This document shows, one piece after another, positions 52,730 to 63,018 of a stretch of DNA of 64,000 nucleotides. Origin of the DNA: Collinsella aerofaciens (GTDB lineage: Bacteria > Actinomycetota > Coriobacteriia > Coriobacteriales > Coriobacteriaceae); contig NZ_JAHONA010000003.1 of the NCBI RefSeq assembly GCF_019131995.1, positions 92,180-156,179 of the forward strand. The letters run 5' to 3'. The notes beneath the pieces were generated by a model. The model saw nothing but the letters and a program-made list of their open reading frames with translations, had not been told where the DNA came from and searched no databases. Each line of letters begins with the position of its first letter. Within the stretch, counting starts at the first letter, position 1. Position numbers and translations under genes: made by a program.

Positions 52730-52743
52730 CGCACAGATGTTCG
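52730..52743 (-). promoter_or_regulatory. LexA-like SOS box upstream of uvrA
   Basis: CGAACATCTGTGCG on the minus strand matches the Gram-positive LexA pattern CGAAC-N4-GTTCG except for one base. It lies 62-75 bases before the uvrA ATG, a plausible operator position. Confidence 0.5.
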
Positions 52744-52861
52744 TAATACAAGATTCGCAGACCTTTAGCTTTGCGTATCGGGCGCTTTGTTTCTCGAAAT
52801 GCCGTGGAAAGGTTACAGTAATCTAATACTGAACTTAATTTGCTGTAACAGAGGAACGTCC

Positions 52862-55015
52862 ATGACCGAAGATATCCCCCTTGAAATCACTTCGAGTGAC
52901 ATGGCCAATCTGCCCATATTCATCGCCGCCCTTATCGTGGCCACCGTCGTCGTGCGCGTGTATTTTTCAATCAAACACAATGAAAAGCCGCCCATTGCCC
53001 GCGTCTTTTGGTGCGCGACGCTCCTCATCCCGCTCGGCATGGTAGCTGCATGGATTACGAATCAATTGCTCGTAAATGAGGACAGTTCCCTATGGGTCCT
53101 TTCTTATTCGGCGCTCGGTGCTGCCGCCGTCATACTTCTTGTCGAGCCCTTGGTTTCGGGACTAATCGACCAAACCGATCTTGCGACGGGAACGGTTGCC
53201 TGTATTTGCCGTGACATCCTTGTCATCGCCGCTGTTTCAGCGCTCTCGTTCGTTTCACTCGAAATTGCCTGCAACGAAACGTTCTATCGCATTCCCGCCA
53301 ACTCATTTGGGTTTTCCGTCGGGTTGCTCGCGACGGTTCTGCTCTCCCTTTATTTGCTGGGACAACGTCATGGAGGCGTCATGGCCCTCGCGCCCGTCGT
53401 CTGTTGCATCCTTGGCATTGCCGAGCACTTCGTCATAACGTTTAAAGGCGAGGCCATCCTGCCAAGCGATATCTTGGCCCTTGGCACCGCAATGGAAGTG
53501 AGCGAGGGATACGAGTTTACCTTTACCGCCGGAATCGTAACCTCTCTAGCCCTGCTGGAGATTTCCCTGGGGCTTCTTTCGCTTATCCGACCGAGAAAGC
53601 TCCGTACACCCACCCATGTCTTCCCCGCAATCGCCGCCAACCTCTGCGCTTTTCTGCTAGTGACCGTTGTGGGGCTCTCGGGCTTTTCCAGCATCGACTT
53701 GGAGCAGGCGCTGAATTTTGGATTTGACCGTTGGCAGCCCATCACCACGTATGCGTCTCAGGGTTTTATCACTTCGTTCACCGAAATGGTCAACGAGTTG
53801 CCCATTGAGAAGCCCGAAGACTATACGCCCGATGAGGCGCAGAGCATCGAGCAGGAGCTCGCCGCCACCTACGACAGCACGTATGGCGCGAGCGAGCAGC
53901 GCGCGGCGGCCGTTGCCCAGTTCAATGAAATCAAGCCGACGATTGTTGCCGTCATGAACGAGAGTTTTAGCGACCTTTCGTGCTTTGAGCAGCTCCAGGC
54001 GGCCGGGTACACCGGCCCCGCATTCTACAACTCGCTTCCCGACACACTTGTTCGCGGCACCATGCTCGCTTCGGTCGCCGGTGGCGGAACGGCGAACTCC
54101 GAATTCGAATTTTTGACCGGAGCGACAACGGCCTTTGTCGGATTAGGCAAAATCCCCTATCAGCTATATCAGATGAATGGCGTCAACAGCCTGGCAAAGG
54201 ACCTTAAGGAGCTTGGGTATACCGCTACCGCTATGCACCCGCAAAACCCCGTCAACTACCATCGAGATAAAATCTATCAGCAGCTGGGCTTTGGAGACTT
54301 TCTTTCAATCGGCGATTTCGAAGGTGCGCCCTGTTACCATGCCGGCGTATGCGACTACGCCACCTATGACAAGATACTCGACCTGCTGAGGACCGACGAC
54401 GCTCCGCAGTTCATCTTCGATGTCACGATGCAAAACCATGGCGGATACGATGTCGGCACCGTTCCCGCCGAAGAGCTGACAAACTATTGGGTCGAGGGAG
54501 CCAGCGAGGGCGCCAATAGCGCGCTCAACACCTATCTCACCTGCATCAACGCATCCGACCGGGACCTCGAGTACTTTATCAACGAGCTCCGCAATATCGG
54601 CAGACCGGTTGTCCTTGTCTTTTTTGGCGACCATCAGCCGAGCGCCGCAACGACTCTCAACGACGAGCTGTACCCTCAGGAAGATACGGCAAGCCACGCT
54701 TTCCGTATCTATCAGTCGACATATTTCGTCTGGGCTAACTATGAAATCGCCGGCAATACCGAGCTCAACGTCTACGACACCGTCGGGGCAAACGAGATTG
54801 CAGCCATTACCCTTAATAAGATCGGCGCCCCGCTCACCGACTATCAAAAGGCTCTGCTTGCAACAAGGTCAGATGTGCCCACCATCAATGTCGCCGGCTA
54901 CCTTGGTGCCGACGGGCTGCGCTACGACTTGGAATCTGAAGACAGCCCATACGCCTCGACGATCGACAAGCTGCAGCGCATGCAATACCTCGAGTTCGCC
55001 AGCAAAGTTCAGTAA
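52862..55015 (+). CDS. LtaS-like phosphoglycerol transferase
   Basis: A 717-residue membrane enzyme of the sulfatase/LtaS family. Residues 1-275 hold about seven membrane segments; the extracellular catalytic domain follows. E367 (AVMNESFSD) and the nucleophile T410 (GGGTANSEFEFLTG) match LtaS metal and active-site positions, and FFGDHQPS supplies late metal ligands. It would transfer phosphoglycerol from phosphatidylglycerol to a lipid anchor or glycan at the cell surface. LtaS proteins usually have five membrane segments; this has more, so a related polymer is possible. The ATG at 52862 follows AGAGGA. Confidence 0.88.
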   Translation: MTEDIPLEITSSDMANLPIFIAALIVATVVVRVYFSIKHNEKPPIARVFWCATLLIPLGMVAAWITNQLLVNEDSSLWVLSYSALGAAAVILLVEPLVSGLIDQTDLATGTVACICRDILVIAAVSALSFVSLEIACNETFYRIPANSFGFSVGLLATVLLSLYLLGQRHGGVMALAPVVCCILGIAEHFVITFKGEAILPSDILALGTAMEVSEGYEFTFTAGIVTSLALLEISLGLLSLIRPRKLRTPTHVFPAIAANLCAFLLVTVVGLSGFSSIDLEQALNFGFDRWQPITTYASQGFITSFTEMVNELPIEKPEDYTPDEAQSIEQELAATYDSTYGASEQRAAAVAQFNEIKPTIVAVMNESFSDLSCFEQLQAAGYTGPAFYNSLPDTLVRGTMLASVAGGGTANSEFEFLTGATTAFVGLGKIPYQLYQMNGVNSLAKDLKELGYTATAMHPQNPVNYHRDKIYQQLGFGDFLSIGDFEGAPCYHAGVCDYATYDKILDLLRTDDAPQFIFDVTMQNHGGYDVGTVPAEELTNYWVEGASEGANSALNTYLTCINASDRDLEYFINELRNIGRPVVLVFFGDHQPSAATTLNDELYPQEDTASHAFRIYQSTYFVWANYEIAGNTELNVYDTVGANEIAAITLNKIGAPLTDYQKALLATRSDVPTINVAGYLGADGLRYDLESEDSPYASTIDKLQRMQYLEFASKVQ

Positions 55016-55160
55016 GCCCGCCCATTCGCTTGGACCCATCGTATTGCAAGCACGCTCGGCCCAAATGCATCGCAAATGACTCCCGCTCGCAAACGAGGGT
55101 ACAATGACGCTCGTGTCACATCACGGGGCTCCGGCCCCAACATATACAAAGGAGTCATGC

Positions 55161-55991
55161 ATGGGTTGCGAGCACGCACAGGCCGCCGGCGGACAAACGT
55201 CGCCGTCGCAATTTGAGGAGAACACGCTGTCCGAGGTCAAACGCGTCATCGCCGTGCTTTCCGGCAAGGGCGGTGTCGGCAAGTCGTTTGTCACCGGTGC
55301 CATCGCCACCGAGCTTGCCCGTCACGGCCACAAGGTCGGCGTCCTCGATGCCGACATCACCGGTCCCTCTATCCCCAAGATGTTCGGTATGAGCGGACGC
55401 CACGTCCATGCCCTTGGCAACCTTATGCTGCCCGAAATCTCCGAGCACGGCGTCAAGGTCATGAGCTCCAACCTGCTGCTCCAAAACGAGACCGACCCCG
55501 TCCTTTGGCGCGGTCCGGTCATCGCGGGCGCCATTAGGCAGTTCTGGAGCGAGACCTCGTGGGGCCCCATCGACTACCTGCTGGTCGACATGCCTCCGGG
55601 AACAGGCGACGTCGCACTCACCGTCTTCCAGTCACTGCCCGTCGACGGCATCGTCATCGTCACGAGCCCGCAGGATCTGGTCTCGATGATCGTCGCCAAG
55701 GCGGTCAACATGGCCGAGAAGATGAACGTCCCCATTCTGGGCATCGTCGAGAACATGAGCTATATTGAGTGCCCCGACTGCGGCAAGAAGATCGAGGTCT
55801 TTGGCAAGAGCAAGCTCCCCGAGGTCGCAGAGCGCTATAACCTTGACATCTTGGGCACGCTTCCCATTAATCCGGCACTCGCCGAGGCCTGCGATAAGGG
55901 CGAGGTCGAGACCGCGCTGCCCGATGGCATGTTGCCCAAGGCAGTCTCTGCCGTCGAGGCTATTACCCCGCACGAGACCGACGAGGCCTAA
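55161..55991 (+). CDS. mrp: Mrp/NBP35 family Fe-S carrier ATPase
   Basis: A 276-residue P-loop ATPase of the Mrp/ApbC group that carries and hands over 4Fe-4S clusters. Deviant Walker A is SGKGGVGKSFV, switch I DADITGPSIPKMFG, Walker B LLVDMPPGTGDV, and the cluster-binding pair is ECPDCG in the C-terminal part. The N-terminus has an additional MGCEHA. AAAGGAG precedes the ATG at 55161. Its stop directly abuts the GTG of the next flavoprotein gene, so they are coupled. Confidence 0.94.
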   Translation: MGCEHAQAAGGQTSPSQFEENTLSEVKRVIAVLSGKGGVGKSFVTGAIATELARHGHKVGVLDADITGPSIPKMFGMSGRHVHALGNLMLPEISEHGVKVMSSNLLLQNETDPVLWRGPVIAGAIRQFWSETSWGPIDYLLVDMPPGTGDVALTVFQSLPVDGIVIVTSPQDLVSMIVAKAVNMAEKMNVPILGIVENMSYIECPDCGKKIEVFGKSKLPEVAERYNLDILGTLPINPALAEACDKGEVETALPDGMLPKAVSAVEAITPHETDEA

Positions 55992-57263
55992 GTGAACACG
56001 AGCGCCTTCTATGACGTCCTGGTAATCGGCGGCGGGGCTTCAGGCCTCGCCGCCGCCATTACGGCCGCACGTGCTGGCAAAAGCGTCTGCATCGTTGAGC
56101 GCGATGTCGCCTGCGGCCTTAAGCTCCTTGCGACCGGTAACGGCCGCTGCAACCTCTCCAACGAATCGATTGATCCTCAGCGGTATAACCACCCCGCATT
56201 CGTCGAATCTGTCATGGGCCCCCAACCCGAACAAGAGCTTATGGGTTTCTTCTCCTCGCTGGGCATCATGACAACCTCCGAGGAAGGCCGACTGTACCCG
56301 CGCTCCCTTCGCGCCGAATCGGTGCGCGACGCGCTTCTCAACGTTTGCGACCGCCTAGGTATCACCTTAATCTGCGGAGCCAACGTTGCCTCGGCGCACA
56401 AAGCTTCCGAAGGCTGGACACTCCAAATAGACCGTCCAGCGCGGGCACTCAAGGCAAAAAAGCACGACGACCGGAAATCGGAGCTCCGCTCGCTTCGGAA
56501 AGCGCTCGCCGATGTCCCTCGCAAGAACGAGGCCCTGCAGGCACATGCCGTAATTATCGCCACGGGCGGCAACCCCACCGGTATCGCCGATACGTTTCGC
56601 CTCCCCCTCACTTCGCTGCGCCCCATCCTCTGCCCCGTATCGGCAACGGTCGTCGGCGATCGGACGGCACTCAAGACGTTGGATGGCCTGCGCGTCCGCG
56701 CCCGCTTGACGCTCGCCCGCAATCATAATGAGCTCTGGCACGAAGACGGTGAAGTCCTGTTTCGAGCCTTCGGCATCTCGGGCGTCGCTGTCTTCAACCT
56801 CTCCCGTCGTATCCAGCGCGGCGATACGATCCTGCTCGACGTTTTCCCCGACCTCTCCAAAGACAAGCTGCTCGATATGCTCAACCGACGCGTCGAGCTG
56901 CTCGGCGGCTTTTCGCCCCGCGATCCCCGTTGGCTCGACGGCATGCTCGCCCCGCAACTCTCCCGCGTCGTCTGCACGGCGTTCGAGCAGTGCCATCCAG
57001 GCTCCAACGATGTCATCCACCTGGTCTCGGTCCTCAAGCACTTTAAGTTGCTCGTCGAGGGAACAGCCGAGGAGCGCTCGGCGCAGGTCACGCGTGGTGG
57101 CGTATCTGTCGAGAGCATCTCAACACCCAGTCTACGCGCGTGCAGCGTTGTCGACGCCCCGCTTTACGTCTGCGGCGAAGCGCTCGACATCGACGCCGAT
57201 TGCGGAGGCTTTAACCTTGCGTGGGCCTGGCTCTCGGGCATTCGCGCTGCAAGCAGCCTGTAG
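55992..57263 (+). CDS. HI0933/BaiN-type flavoprotein
   Basis: A 423-residue FAD/NAD(P) oxidoreductase of the HI0933 (YhiN, BaiN) family. FAD-binding GxGxxG is VLVIGGGASGLAAA near the N-terminus, the family hallmark is KLLATGNGRCNLSN (about 40-53), and the C-terminal FAD motif is ALDIDADCGGFNLAWAW. Substrate unknown; some relatives are implicated in bile-acid reduction, which cannot be inferred here. GTG start immediately follows the mrp stop, with GAGG upstream. Confidence 0.9.
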   Translation: MNTSAFYDVLVIGGGASGLAAAITAARAGKSVCIVERDVACGLKLLATGNGRCNLSNESIDPQRYNHPAFVESVMGPQPEQELMGFFSSLGIMTTSEEGRLYPRSLRAESVRDALLNVCDRLGITLICGANVASAHKASEGWTLQIDRPARALKAKKHDDRKSELRSLRKALADVPRKNEALQAHAVIIATGGNPTGIADTFRLPLTSLRPILCPVSATVVGDRTALKTLDGLRVRARLTLARNHNELWHEDGEVLFRAFGISGVAVFNLSRRIQRGDTILLDVFPDLSKDKLLDMLNRRVELLGGFSPRDPRWLDGMLAPQLSRVVCTAFEQCHPGSNDVIHLVSVLKHFKLLVEGTAEERSAQVTRGGVSVESISTPSLRACSVVDAPLYVCGEALDIDADCGGFNLAWAWLSGIRAASSL

Positions 57264-57273
57264 CCGCTCAGTC

Positions 57274-57322
57274 TATAATCAAAAACGCATTCGGGCCGTC
57301 TGGAATACCGGACGGCCTCTTT
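57274..57322 (+). promoter_or_regulatory. Promoter-like -10 and attenuator hairpin
   Basis: A consensus TATAAT (57274-57279) has no clear -35. It is followed by GGCCGTC/GACGGCC (57294-57300, 57311-57317), then TCTTTCTT, a terminator-like structure 22 bases before the next gene. It could terminate the upstream transcript or act as a leader attenuator. Confidence 0.5.
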
Positions 57323-57343
57323 CTTGCCTCTAAGGAGACCTCG

Positions 57344-58984
57344 ATGATCGAAATCACCCAAGTCAACGCGTCGCTCGATGAAGCCGGCGATGAAAATGCC
57401 TGTCTCATTGTTGGCAAGCGAGTCGCCAAGCGCGTCCTACGTTGCAAGGACTCCGAGATCAAGTCCATCGAGCTCCACCGCAAGTCAATCGACGCTCGCA
57501 AAAAACGAGACGTCCATTTTATCCTGAGCTTTCGTGTTGAGCTGACTAGTCCCCACCTCGAGCAAGAAGCGGTCGACAGCGTTGCCGAGCGTGACCGCTC
57601 GCGCGTACGCGCGATAGAAGACGATGAGCCTTCATTCCCCTCCCCCGTCTCCGACGCACCTCAAGAACGCCCTGTCGTTGTCGGCGCCGGATGCGCCGGC
57701 CTTTTCGCTGCGCTCACGCTCGCCGAAGCAGGTCTTAAGCCCTTGCTTATCGAGCGCGGCGACCCGGCATTTCGCCGCTCGCAGGCGATCGACCTCTTTC
57801 TAAAGGAGCGCATCCTCGACCCCGAGAGCAATATTCAGTTTGGTCTGGGCGGCGCGGGGACCTTCTCGGACGGCAAGCTCAATACGGGAACAAAAAATCC
57901 CGCCCATCGCCTTATCCTCGAAACCTTCGTCGAGGCGGGTGCGCCCCGCGATATTCTGTGGGATGCCAAGCCGCACATTGGCTCCGACATCCTTCCCACG
58001 GTTGTCACCGCTATATCCCAGCGCATCGAGCAGCTCGGAGGTGTCGTCCGTTATCGAACGAAGCTCGTCGACATTCGCATCGACGCGTCTGGCGCCATCA
58101 CCGGTATCGATGTCCAATCGTCCCAAGACGCCGCTTACGAGCCAATTGAGACAAAGCACCTCATCCTCGCCTGCGGGCATTCTGCTCGCGATATTTTTGA
58201 GCTCCTTAAGGACCACAACGTGGCCCTCGTACAAAAGACCTTTGCCATGGGCGTTCGCATCGAGCATCCGCAGCGCGACATCGACCGAGCCCAATATGGA
58301 GCCTCGGCGGGACATCCAGCGCTCGGGGCGGCCCCTTACAAACTTGTTGCCCATCTTCCCAACGGCCGCAGCGTGTTCTCGTTTTGCATGTGCCCCGGCG
58401 GGCAGGTTGTCGCCGCCTCTTCAGAACCGTGCCATCTGTGCGTCAACGGGGCCAGTCTCAATGCCCGCGACGGACGCAATGCAAATGCCGCCCTGCTCGT
58501 TAACGTCACGCCTGAGGACCTTCCCAACGATGACCCGCTCGCCGGCATCGAGCTCCAGCGTGCCTGCGAGGCGGCCGCCTATCGCCTGGGCGGCTCCAAC
58601 TGGAACGCACCGGCACAGCTCGTCGGAGATTTCCTTGCTAGACGCGCCAGCACGGCACCCGGAAAGGTAAAACCAACCTATCCACTTGGTGTGACCTGGA
58701 CGGCGATCGACGATGCCCTCCCGCAGCATATCGTCGAGTCGCTTCGTTTGGGAATCCCCCCGCTCGGTAAGAAACTGCGTGGCTATGACCGCCCCGATGC
58801 GGTCCTCACTGGCGTGGAGACGCGTTCGAGCTCACCGGTCACTGTCACCCGAGACCGAGCGTGCCATGCCGTGTCGACCCCGGGCCTCTACCCTTGTGGT
58901 GAGGGAGCTGGATATGCCGGCGGCATCATGAGCGCGGCCACCGACGGCATCCGTTGTGCCGAAGCCCTGATCGCAGACCTCTAA
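57344..58984 (+). CDS. COG2509-type FAD-dependent dehydrogenase
   Basis: A 546-residue flavoprotein of the uncharacterised FAD-dependent dehydrogenase group (COG2509). Residues 1-90 form a small N-terminal domain (RVAKRVLRCKDSEIKSIELHRKSIDARKK), followed by FAD binding at about 106-130 (VVVGAGCAGLFAALTLAEAG). Further family segments are GLGGAGTFSDGKLNTG and the closing CGEGAGYAGGIMSAATDGI. AAGGAG precedes the ATG at 57344. Function unknown. Confidence 0.88.
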   Translation: MIEITQVNASLDEAGDENACLIVGKRVAKRVLRCKDSEIKSIELHRKSIDARKKRDVHFILSFRVELTSPHLEQEAVDSVAERDRSRVRAIEDDEPSFPSPVSDAPQERPVVVGAGCAGLFAALTLAEAGLKPLLIERGDPAFRRSQAIDLFLKERILDPESNIQFGLGGAGTFSDGKLNTGTKNPAHRLILETFVEAGAPRDILWDAKPHIGSDILPTVVTAISQRIEQLGGVVRYRTKLVDIRIDASGAITGIDVQSSQDAAYEPIETKHLILACGHSARDIFELLKDHNVALVQKTFAMGVRIEHPQRDIDRAQYGASAGHPALGAAPYKLVAHLPNGRSVFSFCMCPGGQVVAASSEPCHLCVNGASLNARDGRNANAALLVNVTPEDLPNDDPLAGIELQRACEAAAYRLGGSNWNAPAQLVGDFLARRASTAPGKVKPTYPLGVTWTAIDDALPQHIVESLRLGIPPLGKKLRGYDRPDAVLTGVETRSSSPVTVTRDRACHAVSTPGLYPCGEGAGYAGGIMSAATDGIRCAEALIADL

Positions 58985-59010
58985 CGCACGAATTCCAGCG
59001 CGCAAAAGAC

Positions 59011-59046
59011 ATAGGCCCCGAGCTCCACAGGGAGCTCGGGGCCTAT
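59011..59046. terminator. Bidirectional terminator
   Basis: A perfect 16-bp stem (59011-59026 with 59031-59046) with loop ACAG between the convergent COG2509 and uvrB genes. T-rich sequence is modest on both sides. Confidence 0.75.
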
Positions 59047-59049
59047 TCG

Positions 59050-61290
59050 CTATTTCTTAAACCGTGCACCCTGGCGTTTTCTGCCCGATGCGAACGTGGA
59101 ACCCTTGCGGGCCTGCGAACGTAAGCGCTCGATCGTCTCGTCCTCAGACGCACCCTCGAGCATCGCCCGAATCTGAACGACGGCATCGCGCAGGCGCGCC
59201 GCCTCCTCAAAGTCCATGGCGGCAGAAGCGTTACGCATATCCTCTTCCATGGTTTCGACAATCCGCACAAGCTCGTCATGCGGCAGTTCTTCCAACTGCT
59301 CCGCAAGTGTCTGCTCGGGCGCCACCGTTTCCGGCACGCCGCCCTCGCCCGACTCATCGGGCGTATAGAATGCACCATGGCCAAGAGAGTCGCCCTTCGA
59401 GCGTCCCTTGGAACCCACGGTTTTTTCGGCCTCGGCAATAAAACTTGAGATGTCGTTGATGGCCTTGCGCACCGTCTTGGGCACGATGCCATGCTCTTCG
59501 TTATATGCCATCTGAATCTCGCGACGGCGCCGCGTCTCTTCGATGGCCTCTTTCATCGAATCGGTCACAACGTCCGCATACATGATGACTTCGCCATCGG
59601 CGTTACGGGCCGCGCGGCCAATCGTCTGAATCAGCGAACGGCGGTTGCGCAAGAAGCCTTCCTTATCGGCATCGAGAATTGCCACCAGTGAGACCTCGGG
59701 GAGATCCAAGCCCTCGCGAAGCAGGTTGATGCCAACGAGGACATCGATCTTGCCCTCGCGCAGCGTTCGCAGGATCTCGACACGGTCCATTGTCGCCGTA
59801 TCAGAGTGCATGTAATTGACCTTAATGCCCGCGTCGAGCAGATGGTCGGTCAGGTCCTCGGCCATGCGCTTGGTCAACGTGGTCACCAGCACGCGCTCCT
59901 TGCGGGCAACGCGCTCGCGAATCTCGTCCTCAAGATCGTCAATCTGCCCACGAACCGGACGCACATCGATCTTGGGATCGAGCAGACCGGTCGGACGAAT
60001 AATCTGCTCCACGTCGTTCTGGCTCACCCGCAGCTCATAGTCGCCCGGTGTTGCCGAAACGTAGATGAACTGGGGAATCCTCGCCTCAAACTCATCGAAA
60101 CGAAGCGGGCGGTTATCGAGCGCCGAGGGCAGGCGAAAACCGTGTTCCACCAGCGTCACCTTACGCGAGCGGTCACCTTCGTGCATGCCGCGAATCTGCG
60201 GCACCGTCACATGGCTCTCATCGATGATGCAGAGCATATCCTTGGGAAAGTAATCGATTAGGGTAAACGGCGGCTCACCCGGTTTGCGACCGTCCAGATG
60301 ACGCGAGTAGTTCTCGATGCCGTTGCAAAAGCCCATCGTCTCGAGCATCTCAAGATCATAATCGGTGCGCTGCTGCAGACGCTGCGCCTCGAGCAACTTG
60401 TCGGTCGCCTTGAGCTCCGCCACGCGCTTCTCGCACTCTTCGCTGATCGATTTCAGAGCCGCCTTGACCTTCGGCTTCTCGGTCACGTAGTGCGATGCCG
60501 GCCATACGGGGATGGCCTCGTACTCACGAAGCATCTCACCGGTGACCTCATCGATCTCGGCAATCAGCTCGACCTCGTCGCCAAAGAACTCAAACCGCAA
60601 CGGATGCTCGGCATAAGGCGGATACACGTCGACAACATCGCCGCGCACGCGGAACGTGCCGCGTGCCAGGTCATAGTCATTGCGATCATATTGAATGTCG
60701 ATAAGTGCATGGATAAAGTCATCGCGCTCGAGCGGCACCTTCTTGTCGACGTTTGGAGCCAGACCCGCATAGTCCTCAGGAGAGCCAATGCCATAGATAC
60801 ACGAGACCGATGCGACAACGATCACATCGCGTCGAGAGAGCAGTGACGCGGTCGCCTGATGGCGCAGCATCTCGACCTCTTCGTTAATCGAGGAGTCTTT
60901 CTCGATATATGTATCGCTTTGCGGCACATACGCCTCGGGCTGATAGTAGTCGTAGTACGAGACGAAGTAGACCACAGCGTTGTTGGGAAAGAACTCTTTG
61001 AGCTCGCTCGCAAGCTGAGCGGCGAGCGTTTTATTCGGAGCCATGACCAGCGTCGGCTTTCCCAGGGCCTCAATAGTCTTTGCCATCGTGAAGGTCTTGC
61101 CCGAACCAGTCACGCCCAGCAAAACCTGATAGCGGTCTCCGTCCCTCACGCCCTGCACAAGCGACTCAATGGCCTTAGGCTGGGAACCGGCAGGCTCATA
61201 GGGAGACACGACCTTAAACGGCACGTCAGAGCCTTCAACGCCAAAGCGCTTAAGTTCACCACCAACGCGTTCTACTTCAAATTCCGCCAT
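59050..61290 (-). CDS. uvrB: Excinuclease ABC subunit B
   Basis: A 746-residue helicase-like subunit that verifies damage and recruits UvrC. Walker [15 protein letters not shown], the beta-hairpin region [20 protein letters not shown], the DEAD-type DESHV motif ([11 protein letters not shown]), helicase motif VI region [12 protein letters not shown], and a C-terminal UVR coiled pair ([22 protein letters not shown]) that binds UvrC. It ends in a basic tail. TTAGGAG precedes the ATG. It lies 51 bases after the transglycosylase gene. Confidence 0.97.
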   Translation of the reverse strand: MAEFEVERVGGELKRFGVEGSDVPFKVVSPYEPAGSQPKAIESLVQGVRDGDRYQVLLGVTGSGKTFTMAKTIEALGKPTLVMAPNKTLAAQLASELKEFFPNNAVVYFVSYYDYYQPEAYVPQSDTYIEKDSSINEEVEMLRHQATASLLSRRDVIVVASVSCIYGIGSPEDYAGLAPNVDKKVPLERDDFIHALIDIQYDRNDYDLARGTFRVRGDVVDVYPPYAEHPLRFEFFGDEVELIAEIDEVTGEMLREYEAIPVWPASHYVTEKPKVKAALKSISEECEKRVAELKATDKLLEAQRLQQRTDYDLEMLETMGFCNGIENYSRHLDGRKPGEPPFTLIDYFPKDMLCIIDESHVTVPQIRGMHEGDRSRKVTLVEHGFRLPSALDNRPLRFDEFEARIPQFIYVSATPGDYELRVSQNDVEQIIRPTGLLDPKIDVRPVRGQIDDLEDEIRERVARKERVLVTTLTKRMAEDLTDHLLDAGIKVNYMHSDTATMDRVEILRTLREGKIDVLVGINLLREGLDLPEVSLVAILDADKEGFLRNRRSLIQTIGRAARNADGEVIMYADVVTDSMKEAIEETRRRREIQMAYNEEHGIVPKTVRKAINDISSFIAEAEKTVGSKGRSKGDSLGHGAFYTPDESGEGGVPETVAPEQTLAEQLEELPHDELVRIVETMEEDMRNASAAMDFEEAARLRDAVVQIRAMLEGASEDETIERLRSQARKGSTFASGRKRQGARFKK

Positions 61291-61341
61291 GGATACTCCT
61301 AACTCATATATCTGCAGTATACGCAGGCGGCAGGCATAGTC

Positions 61342-61923
61342 CTATACGAACCGATCGGGATAGAGGGTCTTGTAGCGAGCCCAGGCATTATTGACACGAA
61401 TCAGATACGCCTGCGTCTCGGGAAAGGTGATTGCATTATGAAGCGACGTACCCTGCTGCGCCCATCCGTCGACATTGCCCATGCCGGCGTTATAGGCGGC
61501 AATGGCACTGTCAGTCGACCCGTTAAAATACGCTAGAAGATACGAAAGATACGCACAGCCAAACTCGATATTCGTAGCCGGATCGTTAAGGTTGTCGGCC
61601 GAATACTCGCCACCGTCAACAAGGCCCTTGGCGATCATGTCCTGGGCAGTCTCGGGCATCAGCTGCATCAATCCCTGAGCACCCTGATTCGACTCGGCCT
61701 CGGGATCCCAATTCGATTCCGACTTAATGACAGCGCACACCAGATACGGATCCAGATTATGCGAAATACTGGATTGCTTTACATACGCCTCGTAGTCAAT
61801 CGGATACAGCGGCTTAAAGAAAGCGGCAGGAGCACACGAGTAGACGAGCGAAATAAGGCCGAAGACGAACACAACGGCAAGTGGCGCCACGCGATACCAC
61901 GTAAAGAAACGTGCCTTAGGCAT
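61342..61923 (-). CDS. Soluble-type lytic transglycosylase (membrane-anchored)
   Basis: A 193-residue peptidoglycan lytic transglycosylase. One N-terminal membrane segment (about 12-29) anchors or exports it. The SLT domain has the catalytic E69 in IKSESNWDP and the family motifs GAQGLMQLMPETA and AIAAYNAGMGNVDGW. It starts within the last 8 bases of coaE. It would cut glycan strands during growth. Confidence 0.92.
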   Translation of the reverse strand: MPKARFFTWYRVAPLAVVFVFGLISLVYSCAPAAFFKPLYPIDYEAYVKQSSISHNLDPYLVCAVIKSESNWDPEAESNQGAQGLMQLMPETAQDMIAKGLVDGGEYSADNLNDPATNIEFGCAYLSYLLAYFNGSTDSAIAAYNAGMGNVDGWAQQGTSLHNAITFPETQAYLIRVNNAWARYKTLYPDRFV

Positions 61924-62557
61924 CGGTCTCCTCCTTATCCGCAGTATCTATAAACCCGTGGCATGCAAGCCATGAGTCAAGCTGCTCAAAGAGCGAATTA
62001 TCGCCTGCGGCATTATCAATCACCGTTGTAGCGAGATTGCACAGCGCAGACTCTACGGGCTGGCAAGCAGAACGAGCATCGAAATCGGATGGCTCCATGC
62101 CACGTTGAATAGCGCGCTCGCGACGAACTGACAAAGGGGCGCTAATGACCAGAATTTCATCAGCCAAGCCAAATGCATCCTCAAAACCAGTCGGAGCAGA
62201 AACCTCGACCACCGCAAAGGGATAACGGGGAGATGAAACCGTACAACAAACCGGATCGAGAATCCTAAGCGAAAGCTGTTCAATCAGAACGGGATGCACA
62301 ATGCCATTGAGCCGTGCGACCGAATCAGGAGAAGCGAAAGCTCGAGAAGCGAGGATGCCGCGGCGAATGCCGCCTTCCTCATCCAAAATGTCCCAACCGA
62401 ATTCATCCGCGAGTGTATTGACGATATCAGAGCCCGGCACATACAGCGATTTTGCAAGCTCATCCAGATCGATAAGCATAGCGCCACGAGATTCGAAATA
62501 GCGGCAGGCAGTCGACTTACCCGAAGCAATATTGCCCAAGACAAATACGGTAAACAT
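61916..62557 (-). CDS. coaE: Dephospho-CoA kinase
   Basis: A 213-residue P-loop kinase for the last step of coenzyme A synthesis. Walker A is LGNIASGKSTACRYF; the DLDELAKSLY and FGWDILDEEGGIRRGILASRAFA segments, the HPVL substrate motif and RRERAIQRGM lid are typical. The ATG at 62557 follows GGGAGG. It is first in a coaE-slt-uvrB series. Confidence 0.94.
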   Translation of the reverse strand: MFTVFVLGNIASGKSTACRYFESRGAMLIDLDELAKSLYVPGSDIVNTLADEFGWDILDEEGGIRRGILASRAFASPDSVARLNGIVHPVLIEQLSLRILDPVCCTVSSPRYPFAVVEVSAPTGFEDAFGLADEILVISAPLSVRRERAIQRGMEPSDFDARSACQPVESALCNLATTVIDNAAGDNSLFEQLDSWLACHGFIDTADKEETDA

Positions 62558-62687
62558 CAAGCCCTCCCTAACGCCAATGCGAGTAATTATCGCTCAAATA
62601 CACTAGAAGAACTCATAATACAGCCAAACAGTAAGAGCGAATACGGGGGAGCTAGGTCCCAAAGTACAACGTGTATATAACGCAAAA

Positions 62688-62715
62688 AAGGGGGAGGCCG
62701 CGAGGCCTCCCCCTT
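62688..62715 (-). terminator. rRNA operon terminator
   Basis: A perfect 12-bp stem (62688-62699 with 62704-62715) with a 4-base loop and a T-run on the minus strand, downstream of 5S. The 130 bases from here to coaE hold nothing else. Confidence 0.9.
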
Positions 62716-62749
62716 CTCAATTCAAGCGTACGGCTCGGTGCCGTCCACC

Positions 62750-62866
62750 GGTCAGCGGCGCCCTGGCCTCCCACGGGCTGACCCCGCAGTACTCTCGGCG
62801 CGATGGGGCTTAGCTTCCGGGTTCGGAACGGGACCGGGCGTGCCCCCCATGCTCTGGCCGCTGACC
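62750..62866 (-). rRNA. rrf: 5S ribosomal RNA
   Basis: About 117 bases. The terminal helix (GGTCAGCGGC/GCCGCTGACC) and the conserved internal stretch CCGTTCCGAACCCGGAAGC and TAAGCCCCATCGCGCCGA identify 5S. Ends are set by the terminal helix and may be off by a few bases. Confidence 0.9.
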
Positions 62867-63018
62867 GGTGGGCGGCGCCCACCGTATCTTCGGTGTCCGG
62901 TGTCTCGTCTACGTGCCCTGGGGGCCGCATGGCGTATAGGAAAGGGACTGACTCGGGGGCATCCTCGTGCCCGGACCGCGCTTCTGAGCGCTCAGTCCCG
63001 CGGGCCGCGAGGTGCGGT

